NCBI GenBank assembly: GCA_028689195.1 | Contig: JAQTWR010000005.1 | Coordinates: 1 to 21,257 of the forward strand | Direction of reading: 5' to 3' | Source of the DNA: Anaerolineales bacterium | Lineage (GTDB): Bacteria; Chloroflexota; Anaerolineae; Anaerolineales; Villigracilaceae | DNA length: 21,257 nucleotides | Part shown: piece after piece, positions 7,126 through 14,709 of the stretch | Layout of the letters: each line of letters opens with the position of its first letter | How positions within the stretch are numbered: position 1 is the first letter of the stretch | Translations under genes and position numbers: made by a program | Notes under the pieces: generated by a model | What the model saw: the letters and a program-made list of their open reading frames with translations, nothing else | What the model was told of the DNA's origin: nothing | The model's database searches: none

Positions 7126-8040
7126 TCAATATCCTCGCGCAAAATCAACTCGATATTTCAACGGTTTGCCTTCAACATACAAAAGATAATTTTCGATAAA
7201 AACCTTCGCGATGTCTGCGGGATAACTCAACGCGGAAGTGTGAAACGTCATCCGTAAATTTGGCGTCGTCCAAAACGGATGGTCTTCGGGGAGCGGCTCT
7301 TTCTCGAAAACATCCAACACGGCGGCGGCGATTTTCTTTTGAGTGAGCGCGTCTACCAGCGCGGATTCATCTACCGCGTTTCCGCGCCCGACGTTGACAA
7401 AGATGGCGCGAGGCGGCAACGCCTTCAATAGATTTGCGTCCACGATTTTGTTCGTGTCTTGCGTTCGCGGCAGAATGCAGACGAGGTAATCCAGTCCGCG
7501 CACAAATTCGAGCAACTGGTCGCCATGATAATAAGCGTCTACATGCTCGCTTGTCTCGCTCGCCCGCGTATATCCGCAAACGGTCATGCCGAAAAATTTC
7601 GCCGTCTGCGCGAGATGCGCGCCGATGGAGCCAACGCCCAGCAAGCCGATGGTCTTGCCGCGCAACATGCCAATATCCGCGTGCGCCCAGCGCTTTTCTT
7701 TTTGCGCCTGCTGATGAAATCCGATTTGTTTTTCATGGAAGAGCAAATGCCCGAACACAAATTCGGACATCAATCCGCCGAAGACTCCGCGCGCGTTGGT
7801 CAGGATGTAATCGCGGCGCAGGGAAATATCGAGCAGCGGCTCCACGCCCGCCCAGGTGGATTGCGCCCATTTCAAATTAGGCAGCGCGTCCAACGCGGCG
7901 CGAATCAAATTCGGCGCGCCGAGAACAATATCGCAATCGGTCGTTGGTTCTAACGCAAATTCCAAATTGGGAAAATTTTCCTTTTCGATTAAATCGCGGT
8001 ATTCGTTTGCATCGTTGGAAAGGATAAGAAGTTTTGGCAC
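7126..8040 (-). CDS. D-2-hydroxyacid dehydrogenase family protein, NAD(P)-binding
   Basis: The family reduces 2-oxo acids to D-2-hydroxy acids or the reverse, with NAD(P)H. The 304 residues show the nucleotide-binding motif GLLGVGSIG (132-140), substrate/catalytic Arg219 in NVGRG, Glu248 in DVFEKEPLP and His267 in HTSA. The catalytic-domain part at the N-terminus is short, as in the GyaR/hydroxypyruvate-reductase-like D-2HADH group, so the exact substrate cannot be named. ATG 8040 has AGGAG about 6 nt upstream. That binding site starts directly after the terminator-like hairpin of tRNA-Ser(GCT), so there is no room for a private promoter between the tRNA and this gene; expression may depend on read-through. 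Confidence 0.92.
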   Translation of the reverse strand: MPKLLILSNDANEYRDLIEKENFPNLEFALEPTTDCDIVLGAPNLIRAALDALPNLKWAQSTWAGVEPLLDISLRRDYILTNARGVFGGLMSEFVFGHLLFHEKQIGFHQQAQKEKRWAHADIGMLRGKTIGLLGVGSIGAHLAQTAKFFGMTVCGYTRASETSEHVDAYYHGDQLLEFVRGLDYLVCILPRTQDTNKIVDANLLKALPPRAIFVNVGRGNAVDESALVDALTQKKIAAAVLDVFEKEPLPEDHPFWTTPNLRMTFHTSALSYPADIAKVFIENYLLYVEGKPLKYRVDFARGY

Positions 8041-8052
8041 GGAATCTCCTAA

Positions 8053-8087
8053 ATCAAAAACACACCCGCAAGCGAGTGTGTTTTGAT
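8053..8087 (-). terminator. Hairpin after tRNA-Ser(GCT)
   Basis: ATCAAAACACAC pairs with GTGTGTTTTTGAT (one extra base) and the minus-strand side ends in a T-run. It starts 2 nt after the tRNA CCA end and finishes 12 nt before the next start codon, so it may act as a leaky terminator. Confidence 0.7.
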
Positions 8088-8088
8088 G

Positions 8089-8180
8089 TGGCGGGGAGGG
8101 CGGGATTCGAACCCGCGACCGGTTTTAAAGCCGGCACTCACTTAGCAGGCGAGCCCATTCAGCCACTCTGGCACCTCCCC
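8089..8180 (-). tRNA. tRNA-Ser(GCT)
   Basis: Class II tRNA with acceptor GGGGAGG/CCTCCCC, anticodon loop CTGCTAA with anticodon GCT, a long variable arm (GCCGGC...ACCGGT type), T-loop TTCGAAT and discriminator G. The CCA end is encoded (8091-8089). Confidence 0.96.
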
Positions 8181-8271
8181 ATATTTGATTTGAAGTTTTC
8201 AAGTTGACTTGTTTGCAACCAGCGCTAAATAAAACCTCAAATATTTTGCTATTCTAACATGCAACCCTCAG

Positions 8272-8356
8272 CGGAGGGAGTGGGATTCGAACCCACGTTG
8301 GTGTGACCCAAACATGTTTTCAAGACATGCGCCTTCAGCCGCTCGGCCATCCCTCC
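8272..8356 (-). tRNA. tRNA-Ser(TGA)
   Basis: Class II tRNA with acceptor GGAGGGA/TCCCTCC, anticodon loop CTTGAAA with anticodon TGA, long variable arm, T-loop TTCGAAT and discriminator G8272. CCA is not encoded, unlike its neighbour. The 91 nt to tRNA-Ser(GCT) hold no clear terminator, so the two may be transcribed together. Confidence 0.95.
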
Positions 8357-8379
8357 AACGCGGAGCATTTTACCATACA

Positions 8380-8781
8380 TCAAGACATCCAATCTTCAAT
8401 CATCAAATTTGGAATGCGCTTAAATTCCCTTATATTATTCGTCGCTAAAACAACCTCAAGACTTAATGCGTGCGCGCCGATTAACATATCCATCGAGCCA
8501 ATTATTTTTCCGCTTTTTTCTAAATATGCGCGCAATATGCCATACGCGTTAGCCGCCGACTGATCGAAATCGGCAACCTCAAAAGGAAGCAAAAATTGTT
8601 CCAAAACACGCATATTTTGTTCAGGCTGATTACTTTTTTGCGCGCCGTACATTAACTCGGCGACTGTAATGGTTGATAAACCAATATCGCCAAAAGCATG
8701 ATTAACGATTTTTTTTATTAGACTCGGCGGTTTCTGGCGAATCAACCCGATACAAATGTTGGTATCCAGCATATATTTCAT
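8380..8781 (-). CDS. vapC: VapC toxin, PIN-domain ribonuclease
   Basis: Toxin of a type II toxin-antitoxin pair; an RNase that cuts specific RNAs when free of antitoxin. The 133 residues carry the PIN acidic set: Asp6 in MLDTNICI, Glu42 in VAELMYGA, Asp98 in GSMDMLIGAHA, and the ATNNIREF strand near 113-120. The pattern is closest to the enterobacterial VapC/MvpT group that cleaves initiator tRNA-fMet; the target here is inference. Its ATG overlaps the vapB stop by 4 nt (ATGA), giving coupled synthesis below antitoxin level. All key residues are intact, so it should be active. The gene ends 24 nt from tRNA-Ser(TGA). Confidence 0.93.
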   Translation of the reverse strand: MKYMLDTNICIGLIRQKPPSLIKKIVNHAFGDIGLSTITVAELMYGAQKSNQPEQNMRVLEQFLLPFEVADFDQSAANAYGILRAYLEKSGKIIGSMDMLIGAHALSLEVVLATNNIREFKRIPNLMIEDWMS

Positions 8782-9011
8782 AAGAACGAACCTTCGCGCT
8801 CTTGAACAGGCAATTGAACGCGTTCGCTCATAAAATCTTCTGAAAAAAGGGAAAGGGAATCTAGCATAGCATCCCAGGAAGTTTCATAAGGTAAAAGCAC
8901 CACTGTATTGCCAACGCGCTTGATGTAGACGCGGTCGCCGCCAAACCTAAATGCTTTTGGCAAACGCACGGCTTGACTTTTTCCATTTTGAAAGAGTTTA
9001 GCAGTTTCCAT
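8778..9011 (-). CDS. vapB: VapB antitoxin, AbrB/MazE-type DNA-binding
   Basis: 77-residue antitoxin. The N-terminal swapped-hairpin AbrB-like domain is clear (AKLFQNGKSQAVRLPKAFRF, residues 4-23), and the C-terminal tail (about 50-77, with QEREGSF) should wrap the VapC active site. It matches the VapB/MvpA pattern of the same enterobacterial-type pair. GAGGTG lies about 5 nt before the ATG. The VapB dimer probably represses the operon by binding the palindrome next to the -10 box. Confidence 0.92.
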   Translation of the reverse strand: METAKLFQNGKSQAVRLPKAFRFGGDRVYIKRVGNTVVLLPYETSWDAMLDSLSLFSEDFMSERVQLPVQEREGSFL

Positions 9012-9021
9012 AAATCACCTC

Positions 9022-9033
9022 TAGTATATACTA
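9022..9033. promoter_or_regulatory. Probable VapB operator
   Basis: TAGTATATACTA is a perfect 12-bp palindrome directly downstream of the -10 box, at the expected transcription start. Autoregulation through such a site is usual for vapBC; binding here is inferred. Confidence 0.6.
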
Positions 9034-9062
9034 ATAATATATTCCTTCATTCTGGTTGTCAA
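9034..9062 (-). promoter_or_regulatory. vapBC promoter
   Basis: TTGACA (9062-9057), a perfect -35 box, and TATTAT (9039-9034) are 17 nt apart on the minus strand, about 23 nt before the vapB ATG. Confidence 0.85.
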
Positions 9063-9080
9063 GCCCCATGTTAAACAAAA

Positions 9081-9117
9081 AAGCGTCCTAAAGATTGTCA
9101 AAATCTTTAGGACGCTT
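9081..9117 (-). terminator. Terminator of the division/cell-wall operon
   Basis: A perfect 16-bp stem (9081-9096 with 9102-9117) around a 5-nt loop is followed on the minus strand by TTTTTTG. It lies just after ftsZ and ends the long operon; the plus-strand side has fewer T residues. Confidence 0.93.
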
Positions 9118-9127
9118 GCGTTTTATT

Positions 9128-10294
9128 TTATCTTCTATTTCTCAAAAACGTCGGCACGTCCAAATCGTCGCTGTTGATGGCGGGTTGCTGCGGCGCGGGT
9201 TTTGAATCCAACGAGGAGCGCGTTTCGATGTTTGCGCTGACAGATTCCGTCGGGCGGGAAAATAGCGTGTTGGCGGCAGAGATTGGTCTATCGTTTCGCG
9301 CGGCGGGGCGTTCCAATGCGCGGCGCGGGACGCCGGCGCGTTCAAATCCTGTGGCGATGACGGTACAGCGGATTTCATCGCCCATTTCAGGATCAATCAC
9401 CGCACCGAAGATCATATTGACGTCGGGGTGCGCGGTTTCGCGGATGATCGCCGCGGCTTGATTAACCTCGAAGAGAGTCATGTTCGGTCCGCCGGTGACA
9501 TTGAACAGCACGCCGCGCGCGCCGTCAATGGTGATGTCAAGCAGTTTGCTGGAGATGGCTTGCTCCGCCGCGTCTTTGGCGCGGTCGTCGCCTGCGCCGC
9601 GACCTACTGCCATGAGCGCCGCGCCGCCTTCGGACATAATCGCGCGCACATCGGCAAAGTCGAGGTTGATCAAACCGGGGATGGTGATCAGCTCGGAGAT
9701 GCCTTGAATACCTTGATGCAGCACCTCGTCCGCCATGCGGAACGCGTCTTGCAGCGAGGATTTTTTATCCGCGAGTTGGAGCAGGCGGTCATTGGGAATG
9801 GAAATAAGCGTATGCGCGTGTTCCTTCATTTTGGTCACGCCCGCTTCGGCAGATTGCGAACGCCTGCCGCCTTCAAAAGTGAATGGACGGGTTACAACGC
9901 CAATGGTCAGCGCGCCGCATTCTTTGGCGACCTGCGCCACTACGGGCGCGGCGCCCGTGCCTGTGCCGCCGCCCATGCCGGCAGTGACGAAGACCATATC
10001 CGCGCCTTTGAGGACGCTGTACAATTCGTCGGAGGATTCTTCCGCGGCTTTGCGACCAATTTCGGGGTCGCCGCCCGCGCCGAGTCCGCGCGTAAGTTTA
10101 TCGCCAAGGCGCACGCGAATCGGCGCGCGCGAAAGCATCAGCGCTTGCGCGTCGGTATTGGCGGAAATAAATTCAACGCCTTGAATACCTTCTTCCATCA
10201 TGCGGTTGACGGCGTTCTGTCCTCCGCCTCCCACGCCAATTACTTTGATGCGGGCAAAGGCTTCAGTGTTCGGGTTTCTTTTATTTGAGTCCAT
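9128..10294 (-). CDS. ftsZ: Cell division protein FtsZ
   Basis: Tubulin-like GTPase that forms the Z-ring. The 388 residues show the GTP-binding signature GGGTGTG (108-114), the N-terminal glycine loop GVGGGGQN (20-27) and the T7 catalytic loop NLDFADV (210-216). After the globular domain (to about 320) a variable linker leads to a C-terminal peptide, [11 protein letters not shown], the usual docking tail for FtsA and similar partners. Length is typical. AAGGAG lies 6-7 nt before ATG 10294. It is the last gene of the cluster, 77 nt after ftsA, and is followed by the operon terminator. Confidence 0.98.
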   Translation of the reverse strand: MDSNKRNPNTEAFARIKVIGVGGGGQNAVNRMMEEGIQGVEFISANTDAQALMLSRAPIRVRLGDKLTRGLGAGGDPEIGRKAAEESSDELYSVLKGADMVFVTAGMGGGTGTGAAPVVAQVAKECGALTIGVVTRPFTFEGGRRSQSAEAGVTKMKEHAHTLISIPNDRLLQLADKKSSLQDAFRMADEVLHQGIQGISELITIPGLINLDFADVRAIMSEGGAALMAVGRGAGDDRAKDAAEQAISSKLLDITIDGARGVLFNVTGGPNMTLFEVNQAAAIIRETAHPDVNMIFGAVIDPEMGDEIRCTVIATGFERAGVPRRALERPAARNDRPISAANTLFSRPTESVSANIETRSSLDSKPAPQQPAINSDDLDVPTFLRNRR

Positions 10295-10371
10295 GCGTTT
10301 CTCCTTGGCAAGGTATGCCTTATCTTAAACGAAAATGCGATTTTTTAACAGGGTTAAGTATTAATTGATAA

Positions 10372-11616
10372 TCAAGGAAGGAGTCTTTTCATCCAATTTT
10401 TGATCGCTTCAAAATCCATAAAGCCATCTCCTCTCGATCTACGGCGGCTTCGGCTTTCAACGGTAATAATCGCGTCGTGATCTCTCATTGCGGTTGCCCA
10501 GCGCAGCAAACCAACGCTGGTGGAATATGCGGGCGAGCCGAGTTTGTCAATAAGTCCCGTTAGGTTTTCGGGCTGCGCGATACGCACGGGCATTCCCATG
10601 ACCGCGCTTGCAACGCGCTTGATACCCGGCAGCGCCGCAACGCCGCCGGTCAACACCATGCCCGCCGGAAGCAATCCGTCATATCCAGAGCGTTTGACTT
10701 CCTGCATGATCAATTGGAAAATTTCTTCGACGCGCGCTTCGATAATATGCGCGAGGTCCTGGCGGTTGATGTTTACGTCGACGTCCTCGCCAAACGGGCG
10801 GATGGAAAAATATTCTTCGGCGCCTACTTCGGCGCGGATGGCGTGACCGTATTGTTTTTTCACTTCCTCCGCCTGCGCCACAGATAAGCGCAAACCGTGC
10901 GCGATATCTTGCGTCACATGATTCCCGCCGACGGCAAGCACCATCGTGTGCCACACATCGCCGTTGACGTAAATCGCTAAATCCGTCGTGCCGCCGCCAA
11001 TATCGCAAACCGCCGCGCCCATCTGACGTTCCTGCTCGGTCAGGACAACTTCGGCTGAAGCGAGCGGATTCAAAACGAACTGCTGAATCTCGACGCCCGC
11101 CGCGCCCACGCATTGACGGATGTTATCCATCGTCGCGGCAGCCGCCGTGATGATGTGCGTTTCCACTTCGATCTTATAGCCGCGCATTCCCAGCGGAGCG
11201 CGCACGCCTTCCTGCCCGTCCACGGTCATGCCGCGTTGGATCACATGCACAATTTCGCGGTCATGCGGAATGGCGACCGCCTGAGCCTGCTCCAATGCGC
11301 GATTAATATCGTGCGCGTCAATGATTCCGCTCGGCGCGCCGGTCGAGCCGCGACTGTTCACCGATGAAACATGCGCGCCCGCCAAACTGACCAGCGCAGT
11401 GGTAATCTCCAAACCAGACGTGCTTTCCGCTTTTTCAACGGAACGCTTGATCGCCTGCGACGCGGCGGCGAGGTCAATCACAATTCCCTTGCGAATGCCT
11501 TCCGAAGGTTCGATACCCACGCCAAGAATGCGGATGGAATTTTCGTCCTCCACCCGCCCGACGAGCGTGCAAACTTTGGTCGTGCCTACGTCAATACCAA
11601 CAACAATTTCATCCAT
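10372..11616 (-). CDS. ftsA: Cell division protein FtsA
   Basis: Actin-like ATPase that anchors FtsZ to the membrane. The 414 residues show phosphate-1 GIDVGTTKVC (7-16), phosphate-2 CDIGGGTTDLA and the adenosine motif VLTGGVAALPGI. The C-terminus (DFEAIKNWMKRLLP) is the amphipathic membrane-targeting helix, preceded by an Arg-rich stretch. The start is ATG 11616, which gives the canonical beginning MDEIVVGIDVG; a longer in-frame start at 11655 lies inside ftsQ. Only one base separates it from the ftsQ stop (TAAGATG) and no good Shine-Dalgarno is present, so it is probably coupled to ftsQ. The stop is TGA. Confidence 0.97.
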   Translation of the reverse strand: MDEIVVGIDVGTTKVCTLVGRVEDENSIRILGVGIEPSEGIRKGIVIDLAAASQAIKRSVEKAESTSGLEITTALVSLAGAHVSSVNSRGSTGAPSGIIDAHDINRALEQAQAVAIPHDREIVHVIQRGMTVDGQEGVRAPLGMRGYKIEVETHIITAAAATMDNIRQCVGAAGVEIQQFVLNPLASAEVVLTEQERQMGAAVCDIGGGTTDLAIYVNGDVWHTMVLAVGGNHVTQDIAHGLRLSVAQAEEVKKQYGHAIRAEVGAEEYFSIRPFGEDVDVNINRQDLAHIIEARVEEIFQLIMQEVKRSGYDGLLPAGMVLTGGVAALPGIKRVASAVMGMPVRIAQPENLTGLIDKLGSPAYSTSVGLLRWATAMRDHDAIITVESRSRRRSRGDGFMDFEAIKNWMKRLLP

Positions 11617-11617
11617 C

Positions 11618-12616
11618 TTATTGTCCGTTATTCGCGGTCGCGGGTTGAACTTCATCCGACATGCGATAGTAGGGCGCGTCGGGATAAATCACGCTGATAA
11701 ACGTCGGCGAAATATTCCGCTCTACAAGCGATTGCGCCAGCGTTTGATACACGCGCGCCTTCAACGACATATCATGCGCGCTCGACCCAAAGAAAACCTT
11801 CCAGCCGCGAGAATCCTGCCAGCCGAGTCCGTATGTCGCGTCGTAGAACATCGTCGTATCGGCGGGAACGTTTGGCGCAAGAGTCAAAACCGCGTCTACC
11901 AATTCCTTTGACATGAAGGCTTGCAAGGCAAAGGGATTATCCGAAGGCGGCGCAATTTGAGGCGGGGTCGCCAGTCCGATCACCGAGGCAAGTCCGCCTA
12001 CGTTTCCATGCGGGCGGAATGCGACGCCCTCCGCGTCAATCCAAGTGTAGGCGCCGTTTTGCTGCCACAAAATTACAGGCTCGCGCTCGACCACCGTGAC
12101 GTAAACATGGTTCGGCAAGTACACGTCCACCTTTGCGGAAAGCAGTTCGGGGTAATTCATTTGCAAACGCTGCGCGGCGTCGTTGGGCTGCACGGTAAAA
12201 ATAGATTGTCCCAACACGCCCAGCGCGGTTGTAATTTCTTCGCGGCTGATGCGGTTATTTCCAAGCGTGGTTATGCTGGGGACTTTGAAGAACGGAAGAG
12301 TCAACGCAAGATAGATCGTCAACCCGATGAGAGCCGCAACCCCAAGCGACGCGGCGCGCCACCCGCGATATTGATTCGACGAACCGAAATTTGGTTTACG
12401 CAAATGAATATCCGGCACGCCCAGCGCAACGCGATAGCGGCGCGGCTTTTCAACAGCGACGAAAGTCGGCTTGGCGTAGGTTGTCGCGCGCATTTTGACC
12501 GTTTGAACGGGCTTCACAGCGCGCTGCGTGGTTTGATGCAATTCCTTCGCAGAGCGTTGCGCGCGGCGCCGACGGGCAACTTCGGCGCGGCTGAGTTCGT
12601 GTTTCTTATCGCTCAT
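11618..12616 (-). CDS. ftsQ: Cell division protein FtsQ/DivIB
   Basis: Bitopic divisome protein linking early and late division proteins. The 332 residues have a long, Arg/Lys-rich cytoplasmic N-terminus (1-87), one membrane helix (about 88-110), a POTRA domain (about 110-178, starting VPSITTLGNNRISREEI) and a beta domain ending near 320. The cytoplasmic part is longer than in E. coli FtsQ. Sequence identity in this family is low, so the call rests on architecture plus the position ddl-ftsQ-ftsA-ftsZ. ATG 12616 overlaps the ddl stop by 4 nt (ATGA). Confidence 0.93.
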   Translation of the reverse strand: MSDKKHELSRAEVARRRRAQRSAKELHQTTQRAVKPVQTVKMRATTYAKPTFVAVEKPRRYRVALGVPDIHLRKPNFGSSNQYRGWRAASLGVAALIGLTIYLALTLPFFKVPSITTLGNNRISREEITTALGVLGQSIFTVQPNDAAQRLQMNYPELLSAKVDVYLPNHVYVTVVEREPVILWQQNGAYTWIDAEGVAFRPHGNVGGLASVIGLATPPQIAPPSDNPFALQAFMSKELVDAVLTLAPNVPADTTMFYDATYGLGWQDSRGWKVFFGSSAHDMSLKARVYQTLAQSLVERNISPTFISVIYPDAPYYRMSDEVQPATANNGQ

Positions 12617-13725
12617 GCCGTCCTCCGACGTTCGGTGCGGTCGCGCTGCGCTTTGCGTTCCAGCGCGAGTTCGATCAAGCGATCCACAAGCTGCGGATAA
12701 GTCATGCCGCTAGCTTGCCATAATTTCGGGTACATGCTGATCGAAGTAAAGCCCGGCAAGGTGTTGAGTTCGTTCAAATAAATTTTGTTCATTTCCACAT
12801 CAACGAAGAAATCTGCGCGCGCCATGCCCGCGCAATCAATGGCTTTATAAGCGCGGACGGCGTATTCGCGGATTTTGTCGCTCATCGCGTCGGGGAGTTG
12901 CGCGGGAATCAGCAAGCCCGACGTGCCGTCCACATATTTTGATTCGTAGGAATAAAACTCGCGGCTCGGCAGCACTTCGCCGCACACCGAAGTTTGCGGG
13001 TCTTCGTTGACCAACACGCTGACTTCGATCTCGCGCGCGTTTGTAGCGCCCTTTTCAACGACGACGCGACGATCATAACGCGCGGCTTCCATTAAGCCTT
13101 CGGCGAGGTCGGAGCGCGAATTGCATTTGCTGACGCCAACCGACGAGCCGAGATTCGCGGGCTTCGCAAAGAACGGATACGCGCCCATCTTCTCGATATT
13201 TTCAATGACGCGATTCATATCGCTTTCGATTTCGCCGCGCAGCACAAGCAGCGACTCGACGATGGGAATATTGTTCGCGCGCATCACGTCCTTGAAGACG
13301 CCCTTATCCATGCCAACGGACGAACCCACCACGTCCGCGCCGACGTAAGCCGCGTCGGCAAGTTCGAGCAAACCCTGCATTGTGCCGTCTTCGCCAAAGG
13401 GTCCATGCAACACAGGGAAGAAAACGTCAATGTCGGCGAGTTTCTCCAACAGTTCGCCCTGCGCGGTGTTGCGTAAAACGTAAAGCGCGGAATGCGAAGG
13501 CTCGCTCGGCAAGACAACGCGATTCAAATTTTGCAACTTTCCCTGCGAAAAAGATTCAAGCGTATTTTCCCCATTGAATCATTCGCCGTCCAGCGAAATT
13601 CCAACTTGCGTTACTTCGTAGCGGGCGGGATCGAGCGCCGCCAACACAGAGCGCGCGGACATCAACGAAACGTCATGCTCGCCTGAACGACCGCCAAAGA
13701 GTACTGCCACTCGAAGTTTTTTCAT
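12613..13725 (-). pseudogene. ddl: D-alanine--D-alanine ligase, interrupted by an in-frame TGA
   Basis: Ddl joins two D-Ala for the peptidoglycan stem peptide. The frame from ATG 13725 begins [20 protein letters not shown], the canonical start with the substrate-binding Glu, and runs to DGE at codon 48. Codon 49 is TGA (13581-13579), where relatives have Trp (DGEW). The same frame then continues without shift, with FNGENT, HGPFGEDGTMQG, FAKPANLGSSVGV and YLNELNTLPGFTS, to the stop at 12613, so the rest of the ATP-grasp enzyme is intact. Downstream of the TGA the first possible start is a TTG at 13536, which would lose the N-terminal active-site loop. One base change (TGG to TGA) explains it: mutation, base-call error or read-through. 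It overlaps ftsQ by 4 nt. Confidence 0.88.
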
Positions 13726-13754
13726 ATCGTCTCAACGTTTTAACGTTTGCGCGT

Positions 13755-14681
13755 TTAAACGTCCCATTCTCCAATCAACTCGACTTCCAATTCAAGATGA
13801 ACGCCAAATTTTTCGTAGACCGTTTTTTGCGTTAAGAGAATCAACGCGCGGACGTCTTCCGCTTTGGTCTCGCCGTGATTGATAAAAAAATTCGCATGTA
13901 TCGGGCTGATTTCAGCGTTGCCGATGCGCGTTCCTTTCAAGCCCGCCGCTTCGATCAAACGACCCGCGTGATCGCCCGTTGGATTTTTGAACATCGAACC
14001 CATGCTTGCGCCGGGCGGTTGCGCGGCTTTGCGCCTTTCGCTGAACGATTCGATTTTAGCGGAAACTTCTTCTTTGCTTGCATTTTTTAATCTAAGCAAA
14101 GCCGAAAGAATTATTGCGTTTTCATTGCCGTTCTTTAAAACGCTCGCGCGATATGCGTATTGCATTTCGTCGGCGGATAATTTTTTGCGCCAATTCTTCG
14201 TCAAAACTTCAGCCCAAATTAAATTCTGCGATACGTCGCCGCCGAACGCGCCCGCGTTTCCATACACCGCGCCGCCGACCGTGCCGGGAATCGTCGCCGC
14301 CCACTCCAAACCGGATAATCCCTTGGAGGCGCAGCGATTGGCAAGGTTGCTGAACACAACGCCCGATTCGCACCACACTGCGGGTTTGGCGCCTTCTTCA
14401 AAGCGGACGTCTTTTGCGCGATTCAAAACGACCGCGCCGCGCACGCCTTTGTCGCTGACCAGAACGTTCGAGCCGCCGCCGATAATGGCGTACGGAATCC
14501 CCTGCTCCCAAATAACCTTCATCGCGTTGGCGAGTTCGTCCGCGAAACTGACCGTGAGGAAAATATCCGCCGTGCCGCCAATCCGCGCGGACGTATACGG
14601 CGCAAGCGAAACATGCTCTTGCACGGCGACGCCAAAGTGAAGGCGCAATACGTCGACGGGACGGGCGGGCGTGGTCATCAT
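13755..14681 (-). CDS. murB: UDP-N-acetylmuramate dehydrogenase MurB
   Basis: FAD enzyme that reduces UDP-GlcNAc-enolpyruvate to UDP-MurNAc with NADPH. Motifs: SARIGGTAD near the N-terminus, IIGGGSNVLVSDKGVRG (FAD binding), GLEWAATIPGTVGGAVYGNAGAF, the catalytic-Ser segment MGSMFKNP, and a C-terminal LELEVELIGEW with the conserved Glu. The overall pattern is the short, type II MurB that lacks the Tyr loop. The start is uncertain: ATG 14681, ATG 14678 and ATG 14699 are all in frame, none with a well-placed Shine-Dalgarno. I prefer 14681 because 14699 lies inside an 18-bp palindrome. It follows murC closely. Confidence 0.95.
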   Translation of the reverse strand: MMTTPARPVDVLRLHFGVAVQEHVSLAPYTSARIGGTADIFLTVSFADELANAMKVIWEQGIPYAIIGGGSNVLVSDKGVRGAVVLNRAKDVRFEEGAKPAVWCESGVVFSNLANRCASKGLSGLEWAATIPGTVGGAVYGNAGAFGGDVSQNLIWAEVLTKNWRKKLSADEMQYAYRASVLKNGNENAIILSALLRLKNASKEEVSAKIESFSERRKAAQPPGASMGSMFKNPTGDHAGRLIEAAGLKGTRIGNAEISPIHANFFINHGETKAEDVRALILLTQKTVYEKFGVHLELEVELIGEWDV

Positions 14682-14691
14682 AAGATCGTGG

Positions 14692-14709
14692 CACAGCATT
14701 AATGCTGTG
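14692..14709. repeat. 18-bp perfect palindrome between murC and murB
   Basis: CACAGCATTAATGCTGTG is its own reverse complement and abuts the murC stop codon. It could be a protein-binding site, a small hairpin affecting murB translation, or a repeat remnant. Confidence 0.6.

Noticed and set aside
8181..8271. Possible promoter between the two tRNA-Ser genes
   Set aside because: TTG-containing words occur but none has a -10 box at acceptable spacing.
9428..10288. A 286-codon plus-strand frame opposite ftsZ
   Set aside because: Antisense shadow of a gene with unmistakable FtsZ motifs; composition bias leaves the opposite strand open.
13579..13581. TGA read as Trp through a changed genetic code
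   Set aside because: TGA ends vapB, ftsA, murG and ddl itself, and TGG is used for Trp throughout.
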